This document shows, piece by piece, positions 6,467-13,992 of a stretch of DNA of 15,717 bases. The stretch lies in NCBI GenBank assembly GCA_023413015.1, contig JAEZQR010000187.1, positions 1 through 15,717 of the forward strand. Direction: 5' to 3'. A program made the translations under genes and the position numbers. The notes beneath the pieces are model-generated. The model saw only the letters and a list, made by a program, of their open reading frames with translations, made no database searches and had not been told where the DNA came from. This DNA comes from Pseudomonadota bacterium (lineage in GTDB: Bacteria; Pseudomonadota; Alphaproteobacteria; Sphingomonadales; Sphingomonadaceae). Within the stretch, counting starts at the first letter, position 1; each line of letters starts with the position of its first letter.

Positions 6467-6762
6467 TGACTTCTCTCAACCCGGAGCTGCCGGCGATCCC
6501 GCCCTCACCGCCTTCAGCCAGAGGCAAGGACGGCAAGCAGATCGAAAACGCGGCCCGCGAATTCGAGGGCGTGCTGGTCGGCCAGCTCATGAAGGCCATG
6601 CTGGAAACGCTGGGCGAGGACGCGCCCGGCGGATCAGGCGAGGAGATGTTCAGAGGCATTCTCGCTGAGAAGATCGGTGCCCAAGTGGCGGCCGGCCGCG
6701 GCGTCGGGCTGAGCGCTTCGGTGATGGATGCGATGCTCAAGGAGCGGGGCGAGGGACGATGA
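6466..6762 (+). CDS. flgJ: FlgJ-type rod-binding protein (rod chaperone domain only)
   Basis: The 98-residue product consists of the FlgJ N-terminal rod-binding domain: ENAAREFEGVLVGQLMKAML, GEEMFRGILAEKIGAQVAAG, then RGVGLSASVMDAML. This matches the family core (A.eFEa.fl..mlk.M......g......  ..ml...la..ia..gGiGla). The muramidase domain found on enterobacterial FlgJ is absent, which is normal in alphaproteobacteria, where a separate enzyme opens the wall. Translation starts one base inside the flgI stop codon, with GAGGTG 6 bases upstream. The flgI-flgJ order is conserved. A proline-rich N-terminal segment (PELPAIPPSPPSA) precedes the domain. Confidence 0.85.
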   Translation: MTSLNPELPAIPPSPPSARGKDGKQIENAAREFEGVLVGQLMKAMLETLGEDAPGGSGEEMFRGILAEKIGAQVAAGRGVGLSASVMDAMLKERGEGR

Positions 6763-7187
6763 CCGACATTGCCGATCTGCTGAAACTCTCGGACGCGGCC
6801 CTCGCGCTCATCGAGGAAGAGAATCGCCGTGTCGGCGCTGGGGAAGCTGCGAGCGCCTTCCCCGAACTTATCGAGTCGAAGATACGACTCAGCGATCAGT
6901 TGATCGGCGCCATGGGCGCCTTCCGGGCGCGCGCCTCAGGGCAAGCGACAGCGCCGACAGCCGGTGACAGCACGGCGCTGCAGGAACGGCTTTCCGCCCT
7001 GCAGGCGGCCGTTGCCGAGAATGACCGGCTGCTCCGCGCGAAGCTCGGCGTCACCGAGGATCTGATCGCGACAGTGCTCAGCACGGCCCGGGCGCAACGT
7101 TCGGCGACAATGCGCGGCTATTCCGACGATGGGCGGCCGACGGAAAGCCACCGGCCAGCGGCAATAGCCATCGATCGCGCGGTTTGA
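6759..7187 (+). CDS. FlgN-like flagellar export chaperone
   Basis: The 142-residue acidic protein is predicted almost wholly helical. It shows a helical N-terminus (LLKLSDAALALIEEENRRV, then ELIESKIRLSDQLIGAM) and a second coiled segment (LQERLSALQAAVAENDRLLR, AKLGVTEDLIATVL), followed by a short RGYSDDGR-like tail. FlgN-family chaperones escort the hook-filament junction proteins FlgK and FlgL and look like this: 140-160 residues, all helix, E/L-rich, with a final Y.....G-type motif. The gene overlaps flgJ by four bases (ATGA), so it belongs to the flgI-flgJ operon, where small FlgN-like genes commonly sit in alphaproteobacteria. The family is divergent, hence moderate confidence; another small flagellar coiled-coil protein is possible. 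Confidence 0.6.
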   Translation: MTDIADLLKLSDAALALIEEENRRVGAGEAASAFPELIESKIRLSDQLIGAMGAFRARASGQATAPTAGDSTALQERLSALQAAVAENDRLLRAKLGVTEDLIATVLSTARAQRSATMRGYSDDGRPTESHRPAAIAIDRAV

Positions 7188-7193
7188 CCAGGA

Positions 7194-7212
7194 GCGCTGT
7201 GGGCAGCAGCGC
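7194..7212. repeat. Hairpin in the convergent flgN-like/flgB junction
   Basis: GCGCTG at 7194-7199 pairs with CAGCGC at 7207-7212 (7-base loop). It lies in the 37-base gap between the ends of the convergent flgN-like and flgB genes, where a shared bidirectional terminator would be expected. Neither side has a T-run, so an intrinsic terminator is not shown. Confidence 0.3.
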
Positions 7213-7224
7213 ACCCTTACTCCG

Positions 7225-7620
7225 TCAGCGGCCGAGCGCGATCTTCAGTAATCCCATGCTTTTGCGATAGAGGCTTGTCGCCGCCTGATAGTCGGCCTGG
7301 ACCTGGCCCATGGCGAGCACCTGGTCCTCAAGGTTGACGTTGTTGCCGTTCGGCTTCTCTTCCTGCGACGACACCGAGGTCATCGTGGCGGCGGACTTGC
7401 CGCTCAGGTTCCGCAAGGTCGAGGACAGCCGCACCGTAGGCTTGGCGATCGAACGGTCGCTCTCGCCGACCAGCGCCTGGAAATCAGGCGATTTCACCTC
7501 GCGCGTACGGTAGCCCGGCGTATCGGCGTTGGCGATGTTCTGCGCGATGACGACCTGACGTTCCTGCAGGTCTCTCATGCGCATCGCCAGCGCGTCGATC
7601 AGCTTCAGACCACCGCTCAC
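7225..7620 (-). CDS. flgB: Flagellar basal-body rod protein FlgB
   Basis: FlgB is the most proximal rod subunit. The 131-residue product has MRMRDLQERQVVIAQNIANA followed by DTPGYRTREVKSPDFQAL, the diagnostic N-terminal rod motif (NiANadTPGYka.di.F). It ends in the C-terminal helix (NLEDQVLAMGQVQADYQAAT, SLYRKSMGLLKIALGR). The start is GTG at 7620, supported by a strong GAGGAG 8 bases upstream; the first ATG downstream would delete part of the conserved helix. It lies 26 bases after the 924-residue gene and is probably co-transcribed with it. FlgB is normally encoded directly before flgC; here flgC is about 5 kb away on the opposite strand. Confidence 0.95.
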   Translation of the reverse strand: MSGGLKLIDALAMRMRDLQERQVVIAQNIANADTPGYRTREVKSPDFQALVGESDRSIAKPTVRLSSTLRNLSGKSAATMTSVSSQEEKPNGNNVNLEDQVLAMGQVQADYQAATSLYRKSMGLLKIALGR

Positions 7621-7646
7621 GTCGCTTGCTCCTCAACCTTCGATGT

Positions 7647-10421
7647 TCAGCCGCCCAGTCGCGCCAACGCTATCCGGTAAGCCTGCATCTGCGCGGTCAG
7701 CCGCGGGTCCGATGCGGCATTCGCCGGCAAGCCTGACGCTATCTGGGCCTTGGTGTCGTCCCAGTAGAGCGACCGATAGGCGCTCTGGATGGTCCGCACG
7801 GCCGCCTCAAGCTTCTTGACGACATATTGGGCCGACTTTTTATCGTCGATCGCGAGGCTCTTATCGAGTTCCAGCCCATAAGTGCCGCCGGGCTGGATGA
7901 TGTTGCCACCCTTGCTGGCTTTGGGAATGTACAGTCGAGTCGGCTCTAGGCCGAGCTTCGACAGCGCATCCTGTCCATCGGCTCCGGCGATGAGATCGAC
8001 ATTCTTATTGGAGCGGACGCCGAGGCTCAGGGAAATCTGTCCACCGCTACTCGTGGTGGTCGCCTTCATCCGGTTGCCGGTTGCGATCCTGATGCGTCGG
8101 GCCAGCTCGTCGAAGGTCTCGCCGGCCTTGATGTCGATCCTGATCTTGCGCTCGCCATCGATCTTCAGGAAGAAATGATCACCTTCGCGCAGGCTCGTCT
8201 GACCTATGAGCTTGGTCGGCACCTGTCGGCTGAGATCGCCCCCGCGCAGGCCGAGTTTGCCGAGCACGGACGAACCCGCCGTCGAGGCCGCGACATGCAC
8301 CGCCTCTTGCGTGGTGCCGGACTGGCCGAACTGCCGCAGTTCCTCGAGGCCGCCTGCCATATCCAGACGCGCGACGAACCCGTCCACCCGGCCGACCTTG
8401 CTGTCGCCGAGTACCGCGCCGGTACGGCCGCCCGCGTATAGCTTGCCGCCCATGAACGCCAAGCTGTCGACACTGTCCGTGGCGTCGGTGCCAAAATAGC
8501 GGACGCTGGCGTTGCCGAGGTCGGCATCCATCATCGCGACGAACCCATCGCTGCCCAGCGATCGGGCGTTTAGCGCCGTCGCACCCTCGATGTCGCTCAA
8601 GGTGGTGCCGCCGACGGCGATGCGTCCGCTATCCTTATCGACGGCGATCGCCGTGACCTTCGCCGCACCCAGGCTGACAGCACCGCCGAGATCGGCGAGT
8701 GTCGTGGCGTCCAGCCGGCGGAGCATCGAAACGCCGTCCTCATATGTGACGGCGAGCAACGAGCCGTCGCTTGCGACCGTCATGGCCGAGAGTTGATCGC
8801 TGCCGGCGGTGCCAATCTGCCGGCGCGCGGTGATCTGGCCGGTGGCATTGAGCTGGACGACATAGCCGTCCTGCTCCCCGATTCCGGTTCCATTCGGCAG
8901 TGAGCCCCGGACCGAGCCGCCGAGGAATATCCGGCCGGAGGCATCAATGGCGAGGCTCGTCGCTTCGTCGATCGCAGCACCATCGATCTGCGTCGTGAAC
9001 ACGTCTTCGCCGCCCGCGGTGAATTTCGCGACGAAGGAATCGGCCCCTGCGATCTGGTCGGTCGCGACGAGCGAGCCTTCGGTCGTGCCGGCGACTACGA
9101 CGTCGCCGTTCGCATCCACGGCGATCGCAGCGCCTCTCGTCTCCCCGTCCGTACCGATCAGCCGCTGCCACAGAATGTTCCCTTCGCTGTCCAGCTTGGA
9201 CAGGAAGAGATCCGGGGTTCCGTCGTTATGCTGCTGCCCGAGGTCGCCCGACGTCGTGCCCACCACGAAGATGTTGCCATATTGATCGGTGGCGGTGGCC
9301 TTCGGTGCCATCTGCGCGAGTACGGTCTTTACCACGTCTTCCGGCCGCGGCGGCTTGGGAAGCCCCAGTTTCTGCGCGTTGGCGACCTTCTTCTCGTATT
9401 CCGCGTCAGCCTTCTCCTTGGCAAGCTTGGCCGCCATCGAGGTCGCATCGGCATCGACCGCGGTCAGCTCCGCCAGCCGCTTCTCGGATAGCCCGGCCTC
9501 CGGCGAGTCGAAGCGTACGACGCGTCCGGATGTCGGCGCGTCGGTGGTGCCGAGCCCGGACGTGACGATGAGCGCCGGCGCTGCGAGCGGGTCGGCCAGC
9601 GCCACCCGCTCGGTTTCGACTCCCTTCAGCGTCAGCCCCCATTTGCCATCGCTCTGTTTCGTGACGGCGAAGTTCGACAGATACCGAGGGATGGCGTTGC
9701 CGTTCCCGTCCAGCTGCGGGTTGCCATTGCTATCCAGAAGCGGGATCGATTTGATCGACGCATTGATCGCGTCGGTAAGCTTGTCGAGCGTGATCGTCCC
9801 GTTGATGGTGGACAGGTCGACGTTGACGGTGTCCGTCCTTCCCCCCTTGGACAGCGTGACCGATATCTGCTCGGTGCCGGTCAGCATCGTCAGCGCATCG
9901 GCACGCTGGGCCGAAATGCCCTTGCCAGCGAAGTCCGCGGTCGCGAGCGGCGCCTTGAGCGTTACCGCCGTCGACTTCAGCCGGTCGAAGCCGACGTTCA
10001 GCTTCTCGCCGTGCGTGGCGGCAAGATAGTCGCTGAGTTCGTCCAAGCCCTTCCCGAACCTGTCGGCCAACTTCTCGCGCGCCAACGTTCCCGTCTTGTC
10101 ATCTGCTGCGGCCTTGGCCAGCGTCAGCAGCCGGTCCAGCGCTCCATAGGTTGCGAAGCTCAAGGCGAGATCGGGATCCGAGGGGAGTTTCGTGCTGCTC
10201 CCGCCGATCGTCGACGCTATCAGGCTCTTGGACCGAGCGATCTCGTTGGCGCGCAAGAGCAGCGCTGTATCGGAAGTCTTCGCTGTGAGCCACGGCGCTT
10301 CGACTCTTGGTGTGGTGAACTGCGCCTTGGCCGCCAGCGCCTTGCGGTTCAGGAACTGGGCTCCGCTCAGCGCCGTCGAGCCGTAGCCGAACACGCCTGC
10401 AATGGCCGCATAATTGTTCAT
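7647..10421 (-). CDS. Large beta-propeller (SBBP-repeat) protein with flagellin-IN-like modules; possibly FlaEY-like
   Basis: A 924-residue protein. Residues 1-170: helical N-terminus without signal peptide. Residues 178-290: a flagellin-IN-like module (ISVTLSKGG...LDKLTDAINASI...GKWGLTLKG). Residues 325-372: charged coiled segment. Residues 375-715: six related repeats of the pattern A.D..G.i.v.GtT.G.l, starting near 377, 434, 491, 548, 593 and 655. That is a roughly 57-residue period typical of SBBP/beta-propeller repeats, interleaved with D.FvakL strands. Residues 740-830: a second flagellin-IN-like module (FLKIDGERKIRIDIKAGETF, DELARRIR, ...DALSKLGLEPTRL). Residues 860-924: helical C-terminus. 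I found no cysteine. Helical ends enclosing a beta-rich middle recall flagellar axial proteins, suggesting an exported, structure-associated protein. Caulobacter FlaEY, reported as acting in trans on flagellin expression, is a similarly large flagellar-locus protein; equivalence is from memory and unverified. It heads the operon with flgB. Confidence 0.6.
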   Translation of the reverse strand: MNNYAAIAGVFGYGSTALSGAQFLNRKALAAKAQFTTPRVEAPWLTAKTSDTALLLRANEIARSKSLIASTIGGSSTKLPSDPDLALSFATYGALDRLLTLAKAAADDKTGTLAREKLADRFGKGLDELSDYLAATHGEKLNVGFDRLKSTAVTLKAPLATADFAGKGISAQRADALTMLTGTEQISVTLSKGGRTDTVNVDLSTINGTITLDKLTDAINASIKSIPLLDSNGNPQLDGNGNAIPRYLSNFAVTKQSDGKWGLTLKGVETERVALADPLAAPALIVTSGLGTTDAPTSGRVVRFDSPEAGLSEKRLAELTAVDADATSMAAKLAKEKADAEYEKKVANAQKLGLPKPPRPEDVVKTVLAQMAPKATATDQYGNIFVVGTTSGDLGQQHNDGTPDLFLSKLDSEGNILWQRLIGTDGETRGAAIAVDANGDVVVAGTTEGSLVATDQIAGADSFVAKFTAGGEDVFTTQIDGAAIDEATSLAIDASGRIFLGGSVRGSLPNGTGIGEQDGYVVQLNATGQITARRQIGTAGSDQLSAMTVASDGSLLAVTYEDGVSMLRRLDATTLADLGGAVSLGAAKVTAIAVDKDSGRIAVGGTTLSDIEGATALNARSLGSDGFVAMMDADLGNASVRYFGTDATDSVDSLAFMGGKLYAGGRTGAVLGDSKVGRVDGFVARLDMAGGLEELRQFGQSGTTQEAVHVAASTAGSSVLGKLGLRGGDLSRQVPTKLIGQTSLREGDHFFLKIDGERKIRIDIKAGETFDELARRIRIATGNRMKATTTSSGGQISLSLGVRSNKNVDLIAGADGQDALSKLGLEPTRLYIPKASKGGNIIQPGGTYGLELDKSLAIDDKKSAQYVVKKLEAAVRTIQSAYRSLYWDDTKAQIASGLPANAASDPRLTAQMQAYRIALARLGG

Positions 10422-10564
10422 GATCCGCCTCCAAGGCTTCGATTGTTAGTCAATGATTATTAACACTTCATGTGCTATCCGCCCCTCGTCATGCTTAAGA
10501 ACGTCGTCAGTGTGCCGTTATGTACTGCGACCCTAACCGACATACGGATCGTCCAGGCACAGTC

Positions 10565-11602
10565 ATGAACTCGATCGTTCCGGTCGCCGAGCCAGCCGAG
10601 ATCAAGAAGATGACCGGCCTTCAGAAGGCCGCCGTGCTGATGCTGGCGCTCGGCCGGGAAAACGGCCATCCGATCTGGGAAGAACTTGCCGACGACGAGA
10701 TCAAGGAACTCTCGGCCGCGATGGCGCAGCTGGGGGCGGTGCCGGCACCGGCCGTCGAGCACATCTTCGTCCAGTTCGCGACCGACGTCTCGAGCATGTC
10801 CTCCTTCCACGGCTCCTACGAAACCACCCAGCGATTGCTGGAGTCGGTTTTGCCGGTGGAGCGGGTACGTGAGATAATGGAAGATATTCGTGGGCCGCAC
10901 GGGCGCACGATGTGGGACAAGCTCGGCAACGTCAGCGAGGCGGTGCTCGCCGCCTATCTCGAGAAGGAGCTGCCCCAGACCTCGGCCGTCATCCTGCTCA
11001 AGTTGAAACCCGAGCACGCCGCCCGCGTCCTGGGCGAGTTCAGCCCCGAATATGCATTCGACGTCGTCGACCGTATGCTGCGCAGCGAGGTGGTGCAGAA
11101 GGACTTCATCCACCATGTCGAGCAGACGCTGCGGAGCGAGTTCATGTCGAACCTCGCGCGCACGCAGCGGCGCGACCCGCACGAGACGCTGGCCGAGATC
11201 TTCAACTCGCTGAGCGGCGAGACCGAGGGCTCGCTGCTCGGCCTCCTCGACGCGCGGCGCCCGGAGTCGGCCGAGCGCATCCGTGCGCTGATGTTCACCT
11301 TCGAGGATCTGGTGCTGCTCACGCCGCAGGCGATCCAGACGCTGCTGCGCAATGCCGACAAGACGCAGGTCGCGATGGCGCTCAAGGGGGCGACCGAAGC
11401 GGCACGCGAGGTCTTCTTCACGAACATGAGCGAACGCAGCGCCAAGATCATGCGTGACGACATCCAGGCGCTCGGCCCTGTGAAGCTCCGCGAGGTCGAG
11501 CAGGCGCAGATGGCGCTGGTCCGGCTCGCCAAGCAGCTGGCCGACGCGGGCGAGATCGTGATCGCTGACAGCCGGTCGGACGACAACGAGCTGGTGTACT
11601 GA
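10565..11602 (+). CDS. fliG: Flagellar motor switch protein FliG
   Basis: FliG is the switch ring subunit that binds FliF and contacts the stator. The 345-residue product shows the FliG sequence in order: an N-terminal domain with KKMTGLQKAAVLMLALGREN and the helical FliF-binding region. The middle domain has EKELPQTSAVILLKLKPEHA (the EHPQ-type motif reads ELPQ). The C-terminal domain has MFTFEDLVLLTPQAIQTLLR and VAMALKGATEAAREVFFTNM then SERSAKIMRDDIQALGPVKL, carrying the charged torque helix. The ATG at 10565 is supported by AGG 9 bases upstream and by family length; an upstream in-frame ATG at 10520 would add 15 unconserved residues. Unlike Caulobacter, where fliG follows fliF, it precedes fliH and fliF here. 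Confidence 0.96.
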   Translation: MNSIVPVAEPAEIKKMTGLQKAAVLMLALGRENGHPIWEELADDEIKELSAAMAQLGAVPAPAVEHIFVQFATDVSSMSSFHGSYETTQRLLESVLPVERVREIMEDIRGPHGRTMWDKLGNVSEAVLAAYLEKELPQTSAVILLKLKPEHAARVLGEFSPEYAFDVVDRMLRSEVVQKDFIHHVEQTLRSEFMSNLARTQRRDPHETLAEIFNSLSGETEGSLLGLLDARRPESAERIRALMFTFEDLVLLTPQAIQTLLRNADKTQVAMALKGATEAAREVFFTNMSERSAKIMRDDIQALGPVKLREVEQAQMALVRLAKQLADAGEIVIADSRSDDNELVY

Positions 11603-11609
11603 GGCCGCG

Positions 11610-12248
11610 ATGGCACTGTTCCAGAAGTTCGTGTTCGACGACCTCTCGACCATTCCGATCGAGACGTTGCTTCAGGACGAGCGCGATGCCGGCATCGACA
11701 ATGAGGTCAGCGTCGCCGAACAGCTCGAAGCCGAGCGCGAAGCGGTGCGGGTCGTCGCGCGGGCCGAGGGGTTCGACGCCGGCCTCGCCTTTGCGCGCTC
11801 CGAGCGCGCCGCGACCGTCGAAGGGCTGATCGCCCGGCTGGTGAAGCTGGTCGAGGACGCTACCGCCGATATGGAAGCGCGTATCGAGGCGATGGCCGAC
11901 GAGGCGAGCCGGCTCGCGCTCGATCTCGCCGGCGCGCTGGCGGGCGAGGCGCTTGCCGCCGCGCCGCACGCACCGCTGATTGCCGCGATCAAGGCCGCGC
12001 TGTCGGATGCCGTCCAGCGCCCGAAAATCGTGATCAGGCTCTCCCCCGCCGATATCGCGGAGGTCGAGGCGGCGATCGCTGCGGAAAGCGCGGGTGGCGG
12101 TTTCGATGGCCGGATCGTCCTGTCGACAGACGCAGCGCTTGCACCGGGCGATTGCGAGATCGACTGGCAGACCGGCGGCATCCGCCTTTCGCAGGAAGCC
12201 CGCGCCGCGGCCATCCGCGAACTGGTTAACGCCTTTGCAGCTTCTTGA
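11610..12248 (+). CDS. fliH: FliH/FlbE-type regulator of the flagellar export ATPase
   Basis: FliH (FlbE in Caulobacter) tethers and restrains the export ATPase FliI and docks on FliN. The 212-residue product has an N-terminus with FVFDDLSTI, then a long Ala/Glu/Arg-rich helical region (EQLEAEREAVRVVARAEGFD, AGLAFARSERAATVEGLIAR), and a C-terminal alpha/beta domain. That domain includes IVIRLSPADIAEVEAAI and DCEIDWQTGGIRLSQEARAA, matching the family (v.v..np.d...v......  ..G.C.I.w..Gg...d...). Context is decisive: it lies between fliG and fliF-fliN-flbD, where Caulobacter has flbE. It follows fliG by 7 bases. No fliI gene is adjacent. Confidence 0.85.
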   Translation: MALFQKFVFDDLSTIPIETLLQDERDAGIDNEVSVAEQLEAEREAVRVVARAEGFDAGLAFARSERAATVEGLIARLVKLVEDATADMEARIEAMADEASRLALDLAGALAGEALAAAPHAPLIAAIKAALSDAVQRPKIVIRLSPADIAEVEAAIAAESAGGGFDGRIVLSTDAALAPGDCEIDWQTGGIRLSQEARAAAIRELVNAFAAS

Positions 12249-12254
12249 TTTGCT

Positions 12255-12287
12255 GCGGAAAAATTTTCCGCCTTCCGGAATTTTTTT
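12255..12287 (+). terminator. Candidate intrinsic terminator between fliH and fliF
   Basis: Six bases after the fliH stop lies GCGGAAAAATTTTCCGC (12255-12271), then a small TTCCG/CGGAA hairpin with loop CCTTC (12266-12280), followed immediately by seven T residues (12281-12287). The stem is short and AT-weak, but the T-run directly after a hairpin is the textbook arrangement, and it is the only T7 in an intergenic region here. It would end the fliG-fliH transcript just before the promoter candidate of fliF. Confidence 0.5.
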
Positions 12288-12321
12288 CTAACGCTTCCGT
12301 CTCCGCCGCCGTTCCTATCCC

Positions 12322-12338
12322 TGGAACGATCACCGCTT
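12322..12338 (+). promoter_or_regulatory. Candidate sigma-54 promoter of the fliF operon
   Basis: TGGAACGATCACCGCTT carries the GG and GC dinucleotides of the -24/-12 elements with exactly 10 bases between them (GG 12323-12324, GC 12335-12336), matching TGG.ACG-N4-..GC. Transcription would begin near 12347, leaving about a 28-base leader before the fliF GTG. The sigma-54 activator FlbD is encoded in the same operon, which supports the reading. It was the best match I found in the intergenic regions. Confidence 0.55.
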
Positions 12339-12346
12339 GGGTGATC
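12328..12346. promoter_or_regulatory. Inverted repeat overlapping the fliF -12 element (candidate operator)
   Basis: GATCACC at 12328-12334 and GGTGATC at 12340-12346 form a perfect 7-bp inverted repeat around a 5-base centre that includes the -12 GC of the candidate sigma-54 promoter. A protein bound here would block the promoter. In Caulobacter FlbD represses the fliF operon by binding a site within its promoter; a similar autoregulatory site is a reasonable inference but the binding protein is not shown by sequence. Confidence 0.45.
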
Positions 12347-12374
12347 GCCCCAAAGGAACCCGGGGGTTGCAATC

Positions 12375-13985
12375 GTGGAAGCGATGAAGCGGACGGTCGA
12401 GCAATTCGGTGCCCGTCGCGCTGCCATAATCCTCGGCGGCGGCCTTGCCGTCATCCTGCTGATCGGTCTTCTCCTGTCGCGCGGTAGCCAGCCCACGCTG
12501 GGCTATTTGTACACCGACCTCGATCCGGGTTCCGCGGCGAGCATCTCGGAAAAGCTCCGGGGCCAGAACATCCCGTTCCAGGTGTCGCCCGACGGCACGG
12601 CCGTCATGGCGCCCGTCGACCATCTGGCCGAGCTTCGTATGACCTTCGCCGCCGACCAGCTCGGCGGCAAGATCGGCTACGATGTGATCGATCAGGAGCA
12701 GCCGTTCGGCACATCCGCGTCGCGTGCGAAGCTGAACGAGCGGCGCGCGGTAGAGGGCGAGCTCGCCCGGTCGATCGAGACGATGCAGAGCGTCCGCAAG
12801 GCGCGTGTCCATATCGCGATGCCGGAGCATCAGCTATTCTCGAACAACGATCGTCCCGCCTCCGCGGCGGTTACGCTGACGACGCTTGGTCGTCTGTCGC
12901 GTTCGCAGACCGACGCCATCCGCTACCTCGTCGCGGCCTCGGTCCCCGACCTGAGCCCGGATCGGATCTCGATCGTCGACCAGTCGGGCACGCTACTCGC
13001 CCGGCTGGGTGACGGCGAGGCCGGCGTGGGCTCGCTTGCCGAGCGACAGGGCGAGGTCGAAGGGCGGCTGCGGGCGAACGTCGAACAGCTGCTCGAGCGG
13101 ATCGTCGGCCCTGGCAAGGCGCGGGCCGAGGTGGTCGCTGAGCTTGATGTCGCGCAGGTCCGCGAGGAAAGCCAGCTCTACGATCCCGATCGCCAGGTTA
13201 TCGCGAAACAGACCTCGGTTGATTCGAACAACGAAGCCGACGAGCGCTCCGGGAACGGCAATGTGAGCGTCTCGGCGCAGCTTCCGGGCGCCGAAGCCGC
13301 GAAGGAAGACGGCGACAGCCGGCGGACCGCCGGTAAGGAGACGTCGGAAGAGATCGTCTACGACAACTCGGTGGTGAAGAAGACCGCGATCAATCCGGGC
13401 GGCGAGATCAAGCGCCTCACCGTCTCGGTGATGGTCGACAAGGCCGCACTCCGATCGAACACCGATACCGAACGACTGACGCGTATTGTCGAGAACGCGG
13501 TTGGCTACGACGAGGAGCGTGGCGACCGCGTCGTCGTCGAAGCGATGCCTTTCGTGCCAGCCGCAGCCGACCCGGACGAAGGCGACGGCCCATCGTTCAT
13601 GACCGGTAGCCAGCTCGTCTCGCTGTCGACCAACGTCATCCTCGGTCTGCTCGCGCTCGCCGCCATCGTCGTGGTAGCCCGGGCCATACGTTCCGGGACT
13701 GCGGCCGCACCTGCGACGGGGCGCCTCGAAAGTCTCGCCCCGCCGCTCGAAGCGCCGTCCGAACTCCGCGAGCTGGTCGCGCGCGCCGCCAACGGCGACG
13801 AGGCCGCGCTGCGCGAGGTGGCGGCGATCGAGGACGCCGGGCGGCCGCCATCGCTCGACCACGAGATCGATCTGGCCTTCGTCAACGGCCGCATGAAGGC
13901 GACGACCATGGCGCGCGTCGGCGACGTCGTGCGCGAGAACCATTCGGAGTCCGTCGCCGTCATCCGCCAATGGATGCAGGAGTAA
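12375..13985 (+). CDS. fliF: Flagellar MS-ring protein FliF
   Basis: FliF oligomerises into the MS ring, the base on which switch and export gate are built. The 536-residue product has an N-terminal membrane span near residues 16-36 (AAIILGGGLAVILLIGLLLS) and ring-building motifs: LGYLYTDLDPGSAASISEKL, SRAKLNERRAVEGELARSIE, and VRKARVHIAMPEHQLFSNND with RPASAAVTL. A Gly/Glu-rich periplasmic loop follows, then a second span near 413-436 (LSTNVILGLLALAAIVVVAR), and the cytoplasmic FliG-binding tail (VGDVVRENHSESVAVIRQWM). The start is GTG at 12375, with GGGGG 8 bases upstream; an ATG three codons later lacks such spacing. It leads the transcription unit fliF-fliN-flbD-flhA. Confidence 0.96.
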   Translation: MEAMKRTVEQFGARRAAIILGGGLAVILLIGLLLSRGSQPTLGYLYTDLDPGSAASISEKLRGQNIPFQVSPDGTAVMAPVDHLAELRMTFAADQLGGKIGYDVIDQEQPFGTSASRAKLNERRAVEGELARSIETMQSVRKARVHIAMPEHQLFSNNDRPASAAVTLTTLGRLSRSQTDAIRYLVAASVPDLSPDRISIVDQSGTLLARLGDGEAGVGSLAERQGEVEGRLRANVEQLLERIVGPGKARAEVVAELDVAQVREESQLYDPDRQVIAKQTSVDSNNEADERSGNGNVSVSAQLPGAEAAKEDGDSRRTAGKETSEEIVYDNSVVKKTAINPGGEIKRLTVSVMVDKAALRSNTDTERLTRIVENAVGYDEERGDRVVVEAMPFVPAAADPDEGDGPSFMTGSQLVSLSTNVILGLLALAAIVVVARAIRSGTAAAPATGRLESLAPPLEAPSELRELVARAANGDEAALREVAAIEDAGRPPSLDHEIDLAFVNGRMKATTMARVGDVVRENHSESVAVIRQWMQE

Positions 13986-13992
13986 GCGTGAC

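Noticed and set aside
10475..11653. Minus-strand open frame of 392 codons over fliG
   Set aside because: Exact antisense shadow of a well-conserved fliG; no recognisable domain.
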